A stretch of 64,000 bases of DNA from an uncultured Tateyamaria sp. (GTDB lineage Bacteria; Pseudomonadota; Alphaproteobacteria; Rhodobacterales; Rhodobacteraceae), in NCBI RefSeq assembly GCF_947503465.1, contig NZ_CANNDN010000001.1:310001-374000 (forward strand), written 5' to 3'. Below are positions 18,344-27,166 of the stretch, one piece after another. The position numbers and the translations under genes were made by a program. Positions within the stretch are counted from its first letter, which is position 1, and each line of letters opens with the position of its first letter. The notes beneath the pieces are model-generated. The model saw nothing but the letters and a program-made list of their open reading frames with translations. It ran no database searches and had not been told where the DNA came from.

Positions 18344-20695
18344 ATGTTTGGACTTGATGGCGTAGAGATCGGCCTGATCATCGTCTTTATCTGCCTCTTT
18401 GGCGGTATTCTTTCCGGGTTTCCGGTGGCCTTTGCGATCGCGGGGGCCGGGGTCATCTCCTTCGGGATCATTGCGTCGCTGGATAGTGCGGGGCTCTTGA
18501 TCCACCAGGCGATTGACGAGGGCAGCCAGGCCTATCGTGATCTGGTGAATTCCGGGATCAAGGCAGATACGATCAGTATCTTCCGATACCCGGAATTGCC
18601 GAGGATCGAAGAACCCGTGTTTCCTTCGGGCTGGGAAGTGGCGCTGGACCGCAATGTATCCTTCGTCGTGAACCGCATGAACGAACGCGTTCTCGCGGGG
18701 CAGTCGATCGAGACGTTGCTGGCGGTGCTGATGTTCGTGCTGATGGGCATTACGCTCGAACGCTCGAAAATCGCCAACGACCTCCTGACCACCATGGCGC
18801 GCGTCTTTGGCCCGCTGCCCGGCGGTCTGGCTGTGTCAATTGTCGTTGTGGGTGCATTCCTTGCCGCCTCGACCGGCATCGTGGGCGCGACCGTGGTGAC
18901 AATGGGCCTGCTGGCGCTGCCGACCATGCTGCGCAACAACTACTCGCCCGAGATTGCCACGGGTGTGATCGCGGCGTCGGGCACGCTGGGGCAGATCATT
19001 CCGCCATCCATCGTGATCGTGCTGTTGGGCACGCTGGCGGGCGATCTTTATTCCGCCGCACAGGAAAGCCGCGCACAGGTGGCGGGCTGTACGGATGCGC
19101 TCACATATCTGGGCGAACCGGCGGTTCTGTCTGTGGGCACACTCTTTCAGGCGGCGCTGCTGCCGGGGATCATGCTGGCACTTCTTTATGCGCTCTATGC
19201 CTTTGGCTATGCACTGCTGAATCCGGAGAAGGCACCTGCCGTTGAAATGGGGGCGACGAACGCGGAACCCATCACGCGCGGTGAAGCCTTCACATGGTTC
19301 CTGGGCGCACCTGTTCTGATCGTTGTGGGTACGATATTGCTGGGCAACCTCAACATCGTGGGCAGCCAGTCGACCTCGGTGTCGTCCTTCTCGGATGTCG
19401 GGGCGTCGGCCAGCTTGCGCACGAATGTGGGCCCGGAATGTCAGGCCTCCATGATCGAACTGCATGGACAAGAGGCATGGGATGCGGCCGTCGACCAACA
19501 GGCCGAGATTGACGCCGCTGGCGTGTCGACGCAAAGCGAAGCGTTGAGCGAAGAACAGATCGCCGCGAACATCCAAGCCAAGGTTGATAATGCTGCGCCG
19601 ATCGGCACAGGCACAGCGATCCTGTTGATCCTGCTGGGTCTGATCTTGACCACGGCCAAGGGCATCGCGCCCAGCAAGGAAAATCAGCCACTGATCATCG
19701 GAGGCATCGGTGTTGTGCTCGCACTGCTGGCGGACATTGTCCTGATCGGACCGCTGAACAGCGCAGGCTACTACGTGTTCGTGATGTTCATTCCGTTTGC
19801 ACTGATCCTCTATGGGGTGGTCGAAGGTGTGAAACGCTGCGCCAAAAACGAATTGGTGCGCGTGGTCTTCCCGCCGCTGATCCTGATCGTCGCGGTGCTG
19901 GGCTCGATCCTTGGCGGCATCACCAACCCGACGCCCGCCGCGGCACTTGGGGCAGGGGGCGCGATCATGCTCGCCGCCTACCGCAAGCTGACGGACATGG
20001 ACCGCAGCCCGAAGGTGATCATCTGGTCCACGTTGGCTATCGTGATCTGTATCCTTGTCGGCATCAACTTTGATCTGCGTATCAACCAGGACGGCGTGTC
20101 GGCGCAAAGCTGGTTCGCCTTCGTCGTAGCCTATGGCGCGTATCTCTACGCTCTGTTCGGTCTGCTGTTCTCGTGCTGGATTTTGTATACTTCGGGCGTT
20201 CTGTCGCCGGTTGTACGGGAGACGGCCAAGGTCACGTCGATGGTGTTCACCATTCTCATCGGCTCGCAGCTTCTGAACCTTGTGGTGATCTCCTTCGGGG
20301 GCGAGCATTACATCCAGCAGTTCCTCAAGTCCTTCGACAACGAGTTCACGGTCTTCCTGATCGTGATGTTGGTGCTGTTCATTCTGGGCTTCGTGCTCGA
20401 CTTCCTCGAGATCATCTACATCGTGATCCCGATTGTCGGACCCGTGATTTACGGCGGCACGTTCGATCCCAAGTGGGTGACGATCATGATCGCGGTGAAC
20501 CTGCAAACGTCCTTCCTGACGCCGCCCTTTGGCTTTGCGCTGTTTTATCTGCGGGGGGTCGCACCAAAGGAAGTGACAACAGGCCATATCTATCGGGGGA
20601 TCGTTCCCTTCGTATTGATCCAGGTCGCCGGTCTTGCGCTGTTGTGGACGTTCCCGGGCATCGTGACGTTGGTCCCGGATCTGATCCCGAACTGA
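18344..20695 (+). CDS. dctM: TRAP transporter large permease subunit (DctM), extended
   Basis: The ion-coupled transport channel of the TRAP system. At 783 residues it is far longer than the usual 425-450. The family core is clear: SGFPVAFAIAG near the N-terminus, GIVGATVVTMGLLALPTMLR, SGTLGQIIPPSIVIVLLG, and late in the protein NLQTSFLTPPFGFALFYLRG. Two parts look additional: a hydrophilic insert at about 50-110 between the first and second helices, and a central block at about 300-560 holding a polar loop plus extra membrane helices. A terminator follows. Confidence 0.92.
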   Translation: MFGLDGVEIGLIIVFICLFGGILSGFPVAFAIAGAGVISFGIIASLDSAGLLIHQAIDEGSQAYRDLVNSGIKADTISIFRYPELPRIEEPVFPSGWEVALDRNVSFVVNRMNERVLAGQSIETLLAVLMFVLMGITLERSKIANDLLTTMARVFGPLPGGLAVSIVVVGAFLAASTGIVGATVVTMGLLALPTMLRNNYSPEIATGVIAASGTLGQIIPPSIVIVLLGTLAGDLYSAAQESRAQVAGCTDALTYLGEPAVLSVGTLFQAALLPGIMLALLYALYAFGYALLNPEKAPAVEMGATNAEPITRGEAFTWFLGAPVLIVVGTILLGNLNIVGSQSTSVSSFSDVGASASLRTNVGPECQASMIELHGQEAWDAAVDQQAEIDAAGVSTQSEALSEEQIAANIQAKVDNAAPIGTGTAILLILLGLILTTAKGIAPSKENQPLIIGGIGVVLALLADIVLIGPLNSAGYYVFVMFIPFALILYGVVEGVKRCAKNELVRVVFPPLILIVAVLGSILGGITNPTPAAALGAGGAIMLAAYRKLTDMDRSPKVIIWSTLAIVICILVGINFDLRINQDGVSAQSWFAFVVAYGAYLYALFGLLFSCWILYTSGVLSPVVRETAKVTSMVFTILIGSQLLNLVVISFGGEHYIQQFLKSFDNEFTVFLIVMLVLFILGFVLDFLEIIYIVIPIVGPVIYGGTFDPKWVTIMIAVNLQTSFLTPPFGFALFYLRGVAPKEVTTGHIYRGIVPFVLIQVAGLALLWTFPGIVTLVPDLIPN

Positions 20696-20718
20696 CGATA
20701 CGCATGTGATCCAGCGGA

Positions 20719-20742
20719 AAGGGCGGCCCATGGGCCGCCCTT
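20719..20742 (+). terminator. Terminator after the TRAP operon
   Basis: GGGCGGCCCA (20721-20730) and TGGGCCGCCC (20731-20740) form a perfect 20-base palindrome, extended by flanking AA and TT, ending 47 bases after dctM. The downstream sequence is T-rich but not an unbroken U-tract. Confidence 0.7.
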
Positions 20743-20828
20743 GTTACATTTTATTGATAGAGGGCGCGTGCGCGCCATTGGGGCGCTGCCCCAAACCCCG
20801 AAGTATTTTGGGCCAGAAGAACGTGCGA

Positions 20829-21647
20829 TCAGCGCGTCGGGCGTGTATCGGGCAGCGAGATGTTGGCGACCTGTTCCGCAATCGGATCGGTCGAGAGGGG
20901 GTGCGTGTCCGGGCTGAAACTTTCGGGATCACGCATCTTTTGCCAGCGCCCCCCGAGATAAACCTCGAGCCCGGAGAATTTGGATTTGTAGCCCATCTTC
21001 TGACTACCCGGCACCCAGTAGCCGAGGTAGACATAAGGCAGATTTGCCTCTTGCGCGATCTTCACGTGATCGAGGATCATGTAGGTGCCCAGTGACTGAC
21101 GTTGCATGTCCGGGGCGTAAAAGCTGTAGACCATGCTGAGCCCATCGGTCAGCACATCCGTCAAGCTGACGCCGATAAGGTCGCCCGCGTCCTTGTCTAC
21201 ATATTCGATGACCCGGCTGCGGATCGGGGTCTCTTCGATCATGGCTGCAAATTCGAAGACATCCATGTCGGCCATACCGCCATCGGCGTGACGGCTGTCC
21301 AGATAGTCGCGGAAGAGGGCGTACTGATCCTCGGTCGCCCAGGGCGACGTCGCCTTGCGCTCCAGGTGCGCATTGCGCTTCAATGCGCGTTTCTGGCTTT
21401 TGGACAAGGAAAAGGCTGACACGTCGATGCGCGCCGACAAGCAGGCGGAACAGTCCGCACAAGACGGGCGGTACAGCACGTTTTGCGACCGGCGAAAGCC
21501 TTGCTGGCTGAGGCTGTCGTTCAGCTTCTCCGCGTTCTCTCCTTGTAGGGCGGTGAACAACTTCCGCTCCATCCGCCCGTCAAGATACGGGCAGGGCTGT
21601 GGCGCAGTCACATAGAACTGCGGAGCAAGGGGAAGCGTGTGGCGCAT
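20829..21647 (-). CDS. bpt: Aspartate/glutamate leucyltransferase (Bpt)
   Basis: An aminoacyl-tRNA-protein transferase that adds leucine to N-terminal Asp or Glu, marking proteins for ClpS-ClpAP degradation. The 272-residue protein shows the N-terminal motif [13 protein letters not shown] and the cysteine-rich [16 protein letters not shown]. The C-terminal GNAT-like catalytic half includes [16 protein letters not shown]. Its length fits Bpt of alphaproteobacteria rather than eukaryotic ATE1. It stands alone, with its own upstream region at about 21650-21716. Confidence 0.94.
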   Translation of the reverse strand: MRHTLPLAPQFYVTAPQPCPYLDGRMERKLFTALQGENAEKLNDSLSQQGFRRSQNVLYRPSCADCSACLSARIDVSAFSLSKSQKRALKRNAHLERKATSPWATEDQYALFRDYLDSRHADGGMADMDVFEFAAMIEETPIRSRVIEYVDKDAGDLIGVSLTDVLTDGLSMVYSFYAPDMQRQSLGTYMILDHVKIAQEANLPYVYLGYWVPGSQKMGYKSKFSGLEVYLGGRWQKMRDPESFSPDTHPLSTDPIAEQVANISLPDTRPTR

Positions 21648-21716
21648 GTGTATCCAGCGAGACTACGGCGCAGATGATATCAGCGCAGACTTTGCTGGCA
21701 AGTGTATTGCGTCCGC

Positions 21717-22151
21717 TCAGGCCCGCGCGCGTCGATTGAGTGCCGCGCTGCCCATGACAATATCCGTCAGGCCCTGGCCCCGGTTCGACGTTGCCATCAG
21801 CACGATGGAGATCAACTGCAGCGGGGCGACCGCCCAGCTTGCGGTGTATCCCAGCGTGTGCAGGAACGCCTGACCCAGGTCCAGCCGTGCGCCGGACGCG
21901 TCGCGGATTTCGATGGCCATCAGGCGCATACCCCAGGTCGCGGAGCCGGTTGCCAGGGTGATCGTGCGATACATGAAACTGACCACGGCGTAGAGGCCAA
22001 GGAAGAAAAACAGCGCCAGGAAGGCCGTGAATGGCACGATAAGGAGGCTGAAGACGCCGATGATGATCGTGTCAATGATCCAGGCCATGAACCGTTTGCC
22101 CGTAACGTCACGGTAGAACTGGGGCTGCGTGATGGGATCGGCGAGGTGCAT
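21717..22151 (-). CDS. RDD family membrane protein
   Basis: A 144-residue inner-membrane protein with three hydrophobic segments at about 23-45, 45-65 and 105-125. The family motif appears as KRFMAWIIDTIIIG near residue 20, with R and D in the expected places, followed by GSATWGMRLM. RDD proteins are of mixed function, and some act as Na+/H+ exchangers. It follows the DUF2852 gene on the same strand by 54 bases, with a hairpin between them. Confidence 0.87.
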   Translation of the reverse strand: MHLADPITQPQFYRDVTGKRFMAWIIDTIIIGVFSLLIVPFTAFLALFFFLGLYAVVSFMYRTITLATGSATWGMRLMAIEIRDASGARLDLGQAFLHTLGYTASWAVAPLQLISIVLMATSNRGQGLTDIVMGSAALNRRARA

Positions 22152-22178
22152 CTTTGGCTCCGATAAAGGTGGGAGAAG

Positions 22179-22198
22179 GGCCCCGTTCGGACGGGGCC
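22179..22198 (-). terminator. Hairpin between the DUF2852 and RDD genes
   Basis: GGCCCCGT (22179-22186) and ACGGGGCC (22191-22198) form an 8-bp stem with a 4-base loop, 7 bases after the DUF2852 stop on the minus strand. The following bases are C/T-rich (CTTCTCCC) rather than a U-run, so termination is probably partial. Confidence 0.45.
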
Positions 22199-22205
22199 AA
22201 TCTGA

Positions 22206-22613
22206 TCAATCTTCGTTTTTGGCTGCGCTGGCGCGCTCGTCCATGAACTGGTCGAACTCTGCCTTGTCCTTGGCCTCGCGCAAACGCTCGAGGAAGGCTT
22301 CGAAATTGTGCTGTTCCTCTTCCAGCCGGCGCAGCGTGTCGGCCTTGTAGGCGTCAAATGCCGAGTTGCCGGTCGAGCGCATTGTGGTCATCGCACCGCC
22401 CATGCGGCGCGTCGTGCAGGACTTGGAAAACATGCGTTTGCTCCAGATCATATAGGCCAGAAGGGCAAGGCCCACGGGCCAGAAGAAGATGAAACCGAGG
22501 ACCATCGCCGCGATCCAGGCACCCTTGCCGCGGTCGTCAAGCCAGCGTTCGGTCTTGGAAAACCAGCCGCCTGCGCTGTGTTGGGCGGGGGCAGTGGTGG
22601 ACATGGACGTCAT
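22206..22613 (-). CDS. DUF2852 family membrane protein
   Basis: A 135-residue protein of an alphaproteobacterial family of unknown function. It has one or two membrane segments at about 31-58 (GAWIAAMVLGFIFFWPVGLA) followed by YMIWSKRM. A charged C-terminal helix resembles a coiled coil (LRRLEEEQHNFEAFLERL). ATG 22613 is preceded by AAAGG; the upstream extension to 22685 lacks such a site. A perfect inverted repeat lies 56 bases upstream. Confidence 0.85.
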   Translation of the reverse strand: MTSMSTTAPAQHSAGGWFSKTERWLDDRGKGAWIAAMVLGFIFFWPVGLALLAYMIWSKRMFSKSCTTRRMGGAMTTMRSTGNSAFDAYKADTLRRLEEEQHNFEAFLERLREAKDKAEFDQFMDERASAAKNED

Positions 22614-22668
22614 TTTCGAACCTTTCGCAAGATGCGGGGTCGGCGCCCCGGTGATGATGTATGACAGT

Positions 22669-22687
22669 ATGTGAAGCCGTTTCACAT
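22669..22687. promoter_or_regulatory. Perfect inverted repeat upstream of the DUF2852 gene
   Basis: ATGTGAA (22669-22675) and TTCACAT (22681-22687) are separated by 5 bases. The half-site resembles that of CRP/FNR-family regulators, but the spacing is one base longer than the classic CRP site. A further TTTTCACAT half-site lies at about 22736-22744. Its place 56 bases before the start suggests an operator. Confidence 0.4.
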
Positions 22688-22748
22688 TATATAGATTGGG
22701 GTCCGTGCACTGTGATGCAAGGCTTAATGTAAATCTTTTTCACATAGT

Positions 22749-23222
22749 TCAGTTTTGAGATGTAAAATCAGCGTCTTGTGCGCCGGAAATTCGGCGTAGA
22801 TCGCCCGGATTGGCGCAGAATACGTGGTGAGGTGTTCCGGCAGCGGCCCAGACGACATCGAAGTCGGACAAACGTGCGTCAAAATAGGCTGCGATTGGTG
22901 TGAGGTGCCCCACCGGCGACACGCCCCCGATGGCAAAACCGGTCTGTGCCCGGATGAGTGCGGCGTCCGCCTTGCCCAATGCCTCGCCAGCGACCTGCAT
23001 GGCCTTGTCTGCATCGACCGTGTTGGCTCCGGCGGTGATGAACAGGATGGCCCGTCCGCTGTCTGCACCACGAAAGATGATGGATTTGGCGATCTGGTCA
23101 ATCTCGCAGCCGATGGCTTGGGCCGCATCAGCCGCCGTTCGGGCCAATGGCGTTTCTACGATCTGGGTCGCGAGTCCTGCGGCGTCCAGCGCCGCGCGTA
23201 CGCGTTTCAGGCTCTTGCTCAT
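22749..23222 (-). CDS. YbaK/ProX-type aminoacyl-tRNA deacylase
   Basis: A 157-residue trans-editing enzyme of the YbaK/Cys-tRNA(Pro) deacylase fold, which removes mischarged amino acids from tRNA. Visible family features are the invariant Lys in DQIAKSIIF, the GVSPVGH loop (GxxxPxG-like) and a final VVWAAAGTPHHVFCANP region. The start at ATG 23222 (MSKSLKRVRAAL) fits family length; the frame extends to 23318 but would overlap the divergent glnE start. Substrate specificity cannot be set. Confidence 0.9.
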   Translation of the reverse strand: MSKSLKRVRAALDAAGLATQIVETPLARTAADAAQAIGCEIDQIAKSIIFRGADSGRAILFITAGANTVDADKAMQVAGEALGKADAALIRAQTGFAIGGVSPVGHLTPIAAYFDARLSDFDVVWAAAGTPHHVFCANPGDLRRISGAQDADFTSQN

Positions 23223-23300
23223 GGGGCAGAACAATGTCCGCAGACCGGCGGCGCTGCAAGGGCCATTGACGACGACGTCCGGGGATTTGATGGTGCCCGC

Positions 23301-26054
23301 ATGCGACTGGCTGATCATATCACGCGGATGCCACGTCCCTTTGATCGCGATCGGGGCGAATCTGCTGCCTTGGCGGTTCCCGGTTTGCCGGATGATCTGC
23401 GCGCACTTCTGACCGGAACTGCCGGGTGCAGTCCGTACCTGGCTGGGGTGATCGAGAAAGAAGCGGCGTGGCTGCCCGAAGCGTTGGAGGATGTCGAAGG
23501 TTCCGTCGGACGGGCGCTTCTTCGCCCGGATGTTGCGCCTGGAGGCTTGAAAGCCGCACTTCGGCAGGCAAAACGGCGTATCGCGCTGTTGGCTGGGCTG
23601 GCCGACCTGTCAGGGGCCTGGACGCTGGAGCAGGTCACGACCGCCTTGACCCACCTTGCCGATATGGCCTGCGAAACTGCACTGGAGTTTGCGTTGGCCG
23701 AGCAGGTGCGGCGTGGGAAACTGCCCAGTCCGGATGCGGGTCTGTTTGTGCTGGCGATGGGCAAGATGGGCGCGTTCGAGCTGAACTATTCCTCCGACAT
23801 CGACCTGATTTGCCTGTTTGATGAAACCCGGCACGATCCGGCGGACTATGCAGCGGTGCGCAAGGCTTGCGTGCGCGCTGTGCAGGACATGTGCAAGACA
23901 CTGAGTGATCTGACCGAGGACGGTTACGTGTTCCGTACGGATCTGCGACTTCGGCCTGACCCATCCGTCACGCCGGTCGTGCTGTCAACCGGCGCAGCGG
24001 AACGGTACTACGAGGGGCTTGGCCGGACATGGGAACGCGCGGCCTACATCAAGGCGCGTCCTTGCGCCGGCGACATCACGGCCGGCACGGCATTTCTGCA
24101 AGACATGCGTCCCTTTGTCTGGCGTCGCCACCTGGACTTTGCTGCCGTGCAGGACGCGCACGACATGCGATTGGCCATTCGCGCGCACAAGGGCACGGGT
24201 GGTCCGATCACGTTGCCCGGCCATGACATGAAGCTGGGGCGCGGCGGTATCCGCGAGATCGAGTTTTTCACGCAGACCCGTCAGTTGATCTCGGGCGGGC
24301 GCGATACCGATTTGCGGGTGCGCGACACGGTGACGGGGTTGGCCCGGCTGGCGGACAAGGGGTGGGTACCTGGTGACGTTGCCACACAACTTACCGATCA
24401 CTACCGGTATGCCCGCACGGTCGAACACCGCGTGCAAATGCAACGGGATGCCCAGACGCACAAGTTGCCCGGCAGTGACGAAGGCTTTGAGCGCCTTGCG
24501 GCGATGATGGCTACGGACCGTGCGGCGCTTGAGGCCGAGTTGAAGGAACGCCTGTCTGCCGTCCATGCAGAAACCGAAGGCTTCTTTGCCCCGGGCAAAC
24601 CGCAGGCTGCGCCGGCCTTGGCGCTGGACGAGGCGATGCAGTCGCGCTGGCGTAGCTACCCGGCGTTGCGCAGTGAACGCGGTGCGGCACTGTTTGACCG
24701 GATCGAACCGATGCTGATGGACCGGCTTGGATCGGCAACCAAACCGCAAGAGGCGCTGGCCGCGTTCGACGGGTTTCTGGCGGGGCTACCCGCCGGTGTG
24801 CAACTTTTTTCCCTGTTCGAGGCGAACCCGCACCTTGTTGACCTGTTGGTTGATATCGTGGGGACGTCCCCGGCGCTGGCCCAATATCTGGCACGCAATG
24901 CTGCTGTTTTGGACGCGGTCATCGGCGGCAGTTTCTTTGATCCGTGGCCGGGTCTTGGGGCGCTGACCGGTATGGCGGCCAAGAGACTCGCCTCCGAGCC
25001 GGATTACGAAGCCAAGCTTGATGCCATTCGCTTGTGGGCCAAGGAATGGCATTTCCGTATTGGCGTACATCATCTGCGCCAACTTACATCTGCGCCGGAG
25101 GCTGGCCGCCAATATAATGATCTGGCCCGGGCCAGCGTCGCGGCACTTTGGCCTGAAGTGCAGGCGCATTTTGCCAAGCGTCACGGTCCTCCGCCAGGTC
25201 GTGGTGGTGTGATCCTTGGAATGGGCAGTCTGGGCGCGGGGTACCTGACGCCGCAATCCGACCTCGACCTGATCGTGATCTATGACGATGAGGGGGCAGA
25301 CCAGTCGATGGGCGCGCGTCCACTGCAAAGCCGGATCTACTTTGCCCGCCTGACCCAGGCGATGATTACGGCCATCACCGCGCAGACCGCCCAAGGGCGC
25401 CTGTACGAGGCGGATATGAGGCTGCGGCCCTCGGGCAATCAGGGTCCTGTCGCCACCAGTTGGTCCAGTTTTCAGCGGTACCAGAAGGAGGACGCCTGGT
25501 TGTGGGAACATCTGGCACTGGTGCGGGCTGATGTGATTGCAGGGCCAAAAGCGCTTGCCAAGGATGTGTCCGCCTTCAGGCAAGACATAATGCAATGCCC
25601 GCGCGATGCGGCTCAGGTGCTGAAAGATTTGGCCGAGATGCGGGCGCGCATTGCCAGTGCAAAACAGCCAGCGTCACTCTGGGACGTCAAGATCGGTGCG
25701 GGCCGTCTTCAGGACATCGAACTTTTGGCACAAACCGGGGCTGTTCTGTCGGGCGACGTGCGGTCTGGTGTCAAGGACGGTCTGTCGGCCTGTGTCGCAG
25801 CAGGTGTGCTGAAGGACGCGGATGCACAACATCTTGGCACTACGCATGGTGTATTGTGGCGCGTGCAGATCGCGTCTCGACTGCTCAGCACCGGTACGGT
25901 CGATCTGGATACGTTGGGAACGGGGGGACGGGACGTGTTGTTGCGGGCGGTGGGATGCGAAACGCGAGTGGCGGCAGAACAGCAGTTGGCGGCGTTGACG
26001 CACACTTCCGCCCGTATCATTGACGCTGCAACGGGCAAGGAGCGGTCGGAGTGA
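23301..26054 (+). CDS. glnE: Glutamine synthetase adenylyltransferase/deadenylase
   Basis: The bifunctional enzyme that adenylylates glutamine synthetase to switch it off and removes AMP to switch it on, under PII control. At 917 residues it has the usual size. The N-terminal deadenylase domain carries LAMGKMGAFELNYSSDIDLI (GxD-type metal motif SDIDL). The C-terminal adenylyltransferase domain carries ILGMGSLGAGYLTPQSDLDL. ATG 23301 is the first sensible start, 78 bases from divergent ybaK. The open frame continues upstream to 22824 but is antisense to ybaK and is excluded. Confidence 0.95.
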   Translation: MRLADHITRMPRPFDRDRGESAALAVPGLPDDLRALLTGTAGCSPYLAGVIEKEAAWLPEALEDVEGSVGRALLRPDVAPGGLKAALRQAKRRIALLAGLADLSGAWTLEQVTTALTHLADMACETALEFALAEQVRRGKLPSPDAGLFVLAMGKMGAFELNYSSDIDLICLFDETRHDPADYAAVRKACVRAVQDMCKTLSDLTEDGYVFRTDLRLRPDPSVTPVVLSTGAAERYYEGLGRTWERAAYIKARPCAGDITAGTAFLQDMRPFVWRRHLDFAAVQDAHDMRLAIRAHKGTGGPITLPGHDMKLGRGGIREIEFFTQTRQLISGGRDTDLRVRDTVTGLARLADKGWVPGDVATQLTDHYRYARTVEHRVQMQRDAQTHKLPGSDEGFERLAAMMATDRAALEAELKERLSAVHAETEGFFAPGKPQAAPALALDEAMQSRWRSYPALRSERGAALFDRIEPMLMDRLGSATKPQEALAAFDGFLAGLPAGVQLFSLFEANPHLVDLLVDIVGTSPALAQYLARNAAVLDAVIGGSFFDPWPGLGALTGMAAKRLASEPDYEAKLDAIRLWAKEWHFRIGVHHLRQLTSAPEAGRQYNDLARASVAALWPEVQAHFAKRHGPPPGRGGVILGMGSLGAGYLTPQSDLDLIVIYDDEGADQSMGARPLQSRIYFARLTQAMITAITAQTAQGRLYEADMRLRPSGNQGPVATSWSSFQRYQKEDAWLWEHLALVRADVIAGPKALAKDVSAFRQDIMQCPRDAAQVLKDLAEMRARIASAKQPASLWDVKIGAGRLQDIELLAQTGAVLSGDVRSGVKDGLSACVAAGVLKDADAQHLGTTHGVLWRVQIASRLLSTGTVDLDTLGTGGRDVLLRAVGCETRVAAEQQLAALTHTSARIIDAATGKERSE

Positions 26055-26329
26055 TGCACAAGGGCGATGAACTGGACCCCAAGGGGCTGATCTTCGAAGC
26101 CTATCGTATCGACGGGATCACGTTGGCCGAGTGCCGGACGATTTTTCTGGACTGGGCGCTCAGCGTGCCGGGTACGGACGTGCCGGCGGATCAGATCGCA
26201 GCCCTTTTGAACCAATACGGGTCCGCGCACCCGGACCATCCCATGACGCATACCTTGCGTGAAGGACAGAAAGGCACGGCCCAACCCCGCCGACGCGGAG
26301 GGTGGAGAAGCCGAAAGCGCGACGCCTGA
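26054..26329 (+). CDS. Small hypothetical protein coupled to glnE
   Basis: A 91-residue protein, MHKGDELDPKGLIFEAYRIDG, with a basic, Arg-rich C-terminal tail (RRRGGWRSRKRDA). Its ATG shares one base with the glnE TGA (TGATG), and GGAGCGG-like purines lie upstream, so it is probably translated by coupling. The Asp/Glu-rich first half looks folded and the tail disordered. No known family is recognised. It could be a small accessory of nitrogen regulation, purely by position. Confidence 0.7.
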   Translation: MHKGDELDPKGLIFEAYRIDGITLAECRTIFLDWALSVPGTDVPADQIAALLNQYGSAHPDHPMTHTLREGQKGTAQPRRRGGWRSRKRDA

Positions 26330-26455
26330 CACTGTTTGCTGCCGCAAAACAATCCTGCATTTGATCCGAATTTGTCCCAATTTTGCCTTAGTTCGCGCGC
26401 AGATTGCTCTTCAGAAACCACAGGCGCTATCCTTGTGCGCCGTCTGGAGACCAAG

Positions 26456-27127
26456 ATGAAACGCATGAAACTGGTAATTCTGTTGGCAATGGGTGGCCTT
26501 GTGTCGGCCTGTGCGAACACGAATGTTGCCTCTCGCAACGTACCGTTCCAAACACCTGTGCTGCCGACAGCCCAGGTTGCGCCCGCTGAAACAGCCGCGC
26601 TGGTGGCCCCGCTGACGGATGTCCGGGTGGAAAATGTGACCGTGCGTGTGCCCCGCAGCCTGTCCGTGTCCGAAGCCAACCGGTATCTGCCCAAGGGCGA
26701 CATCGTCTGGCGCGGTGACCCCATCGGTGATCGCCACGCGCAAGTTGCGGCCATCTTTGACACGGCCATCCGCCGCGGTATCGAGCCGCTGGACGGCACT
26801 GTTCCCGTCTCCCTCGACATCAAGGTTCTGCGTTTTCACGCCCTGACGGAGAAAGCGCGCTACACCGTGGGCGGCGTCCACAACATCGGGTTCGAACTGT
26901 CGATCCTGCACCCCGAAACAGGTGCCTTGTTGACCGAACCGCGCATCGTGCGTGCCGATCTGGACGCCTTTGGCGGCACGCAGGCCCTGCAGGCCGAAGC
27001 GCGCGGCCTAACACAGAAGGTGCGCATCACCAGCCATCTGGCCGAAGTGATCCGCCAGGAGCTGACCACGGCAGACGGGTACAAGAACCCGCAACTGGGG
27101 TTCATCCAGGCGCTGAACCAAATCTGA
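26456..27127 (+). CDS. Outer-membrane-type lipoprotein (DUF6778-like)
   Basis: A 223-residue lipoprotein. The signal peptide ends in the lipobox LVSAC, with the lipidated Cys at about residue 20. The mature part begins with a flexible stretch and continues into an alpha/beta domain with VTVRVPRSLSVSEANRYLPKGDIVWRGDP-type features (motif split here as VPRSLSVSEANRYLP then DIVWRGDP). It resembles a Rhodobacterales lipoprotein family I know as DUF6778; that family name is from memory and moderately sure. The frame opens at 26336, but only ATG 26456 gives the signal peptide. Confidence 0.75.
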   Translation: MKRMKLVILLAMGGLVSACANTNVASRNVPFQTPVLPTAQVAPAETAALVAPLTDVRVENVTVRVPRSLSVSEANRYLPKGDIVWRGDPIGDRHAQVAAIFDTAIRRGIEPLDGTVPVSLDIKVLRFHALTEKARYTVGGVHNIGFELSILHPETGALLTEPRIVRADLDAFGGTQALQAEARGLTQKVRITSHLAEVIRQELTTADGYKNPQLGFIQALNQI

Positions 27128-27166
27128 TCTTTCACAGGATCGCCGATAGGATTAGAGGAGGGCGCC

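Noticed and set aside
18836-20731. A 631-residue frame antisense to dctM
   Set aside because: A shadow frame with very high His/Arg/Gln content, opposite a well-supported permease.
22824-23300. N-terminal extension of glnE by about 159 residues
   Set aside because: This part lies antisense to the ybaK gene, and its translation does not resemble any GlnE N-terminus.
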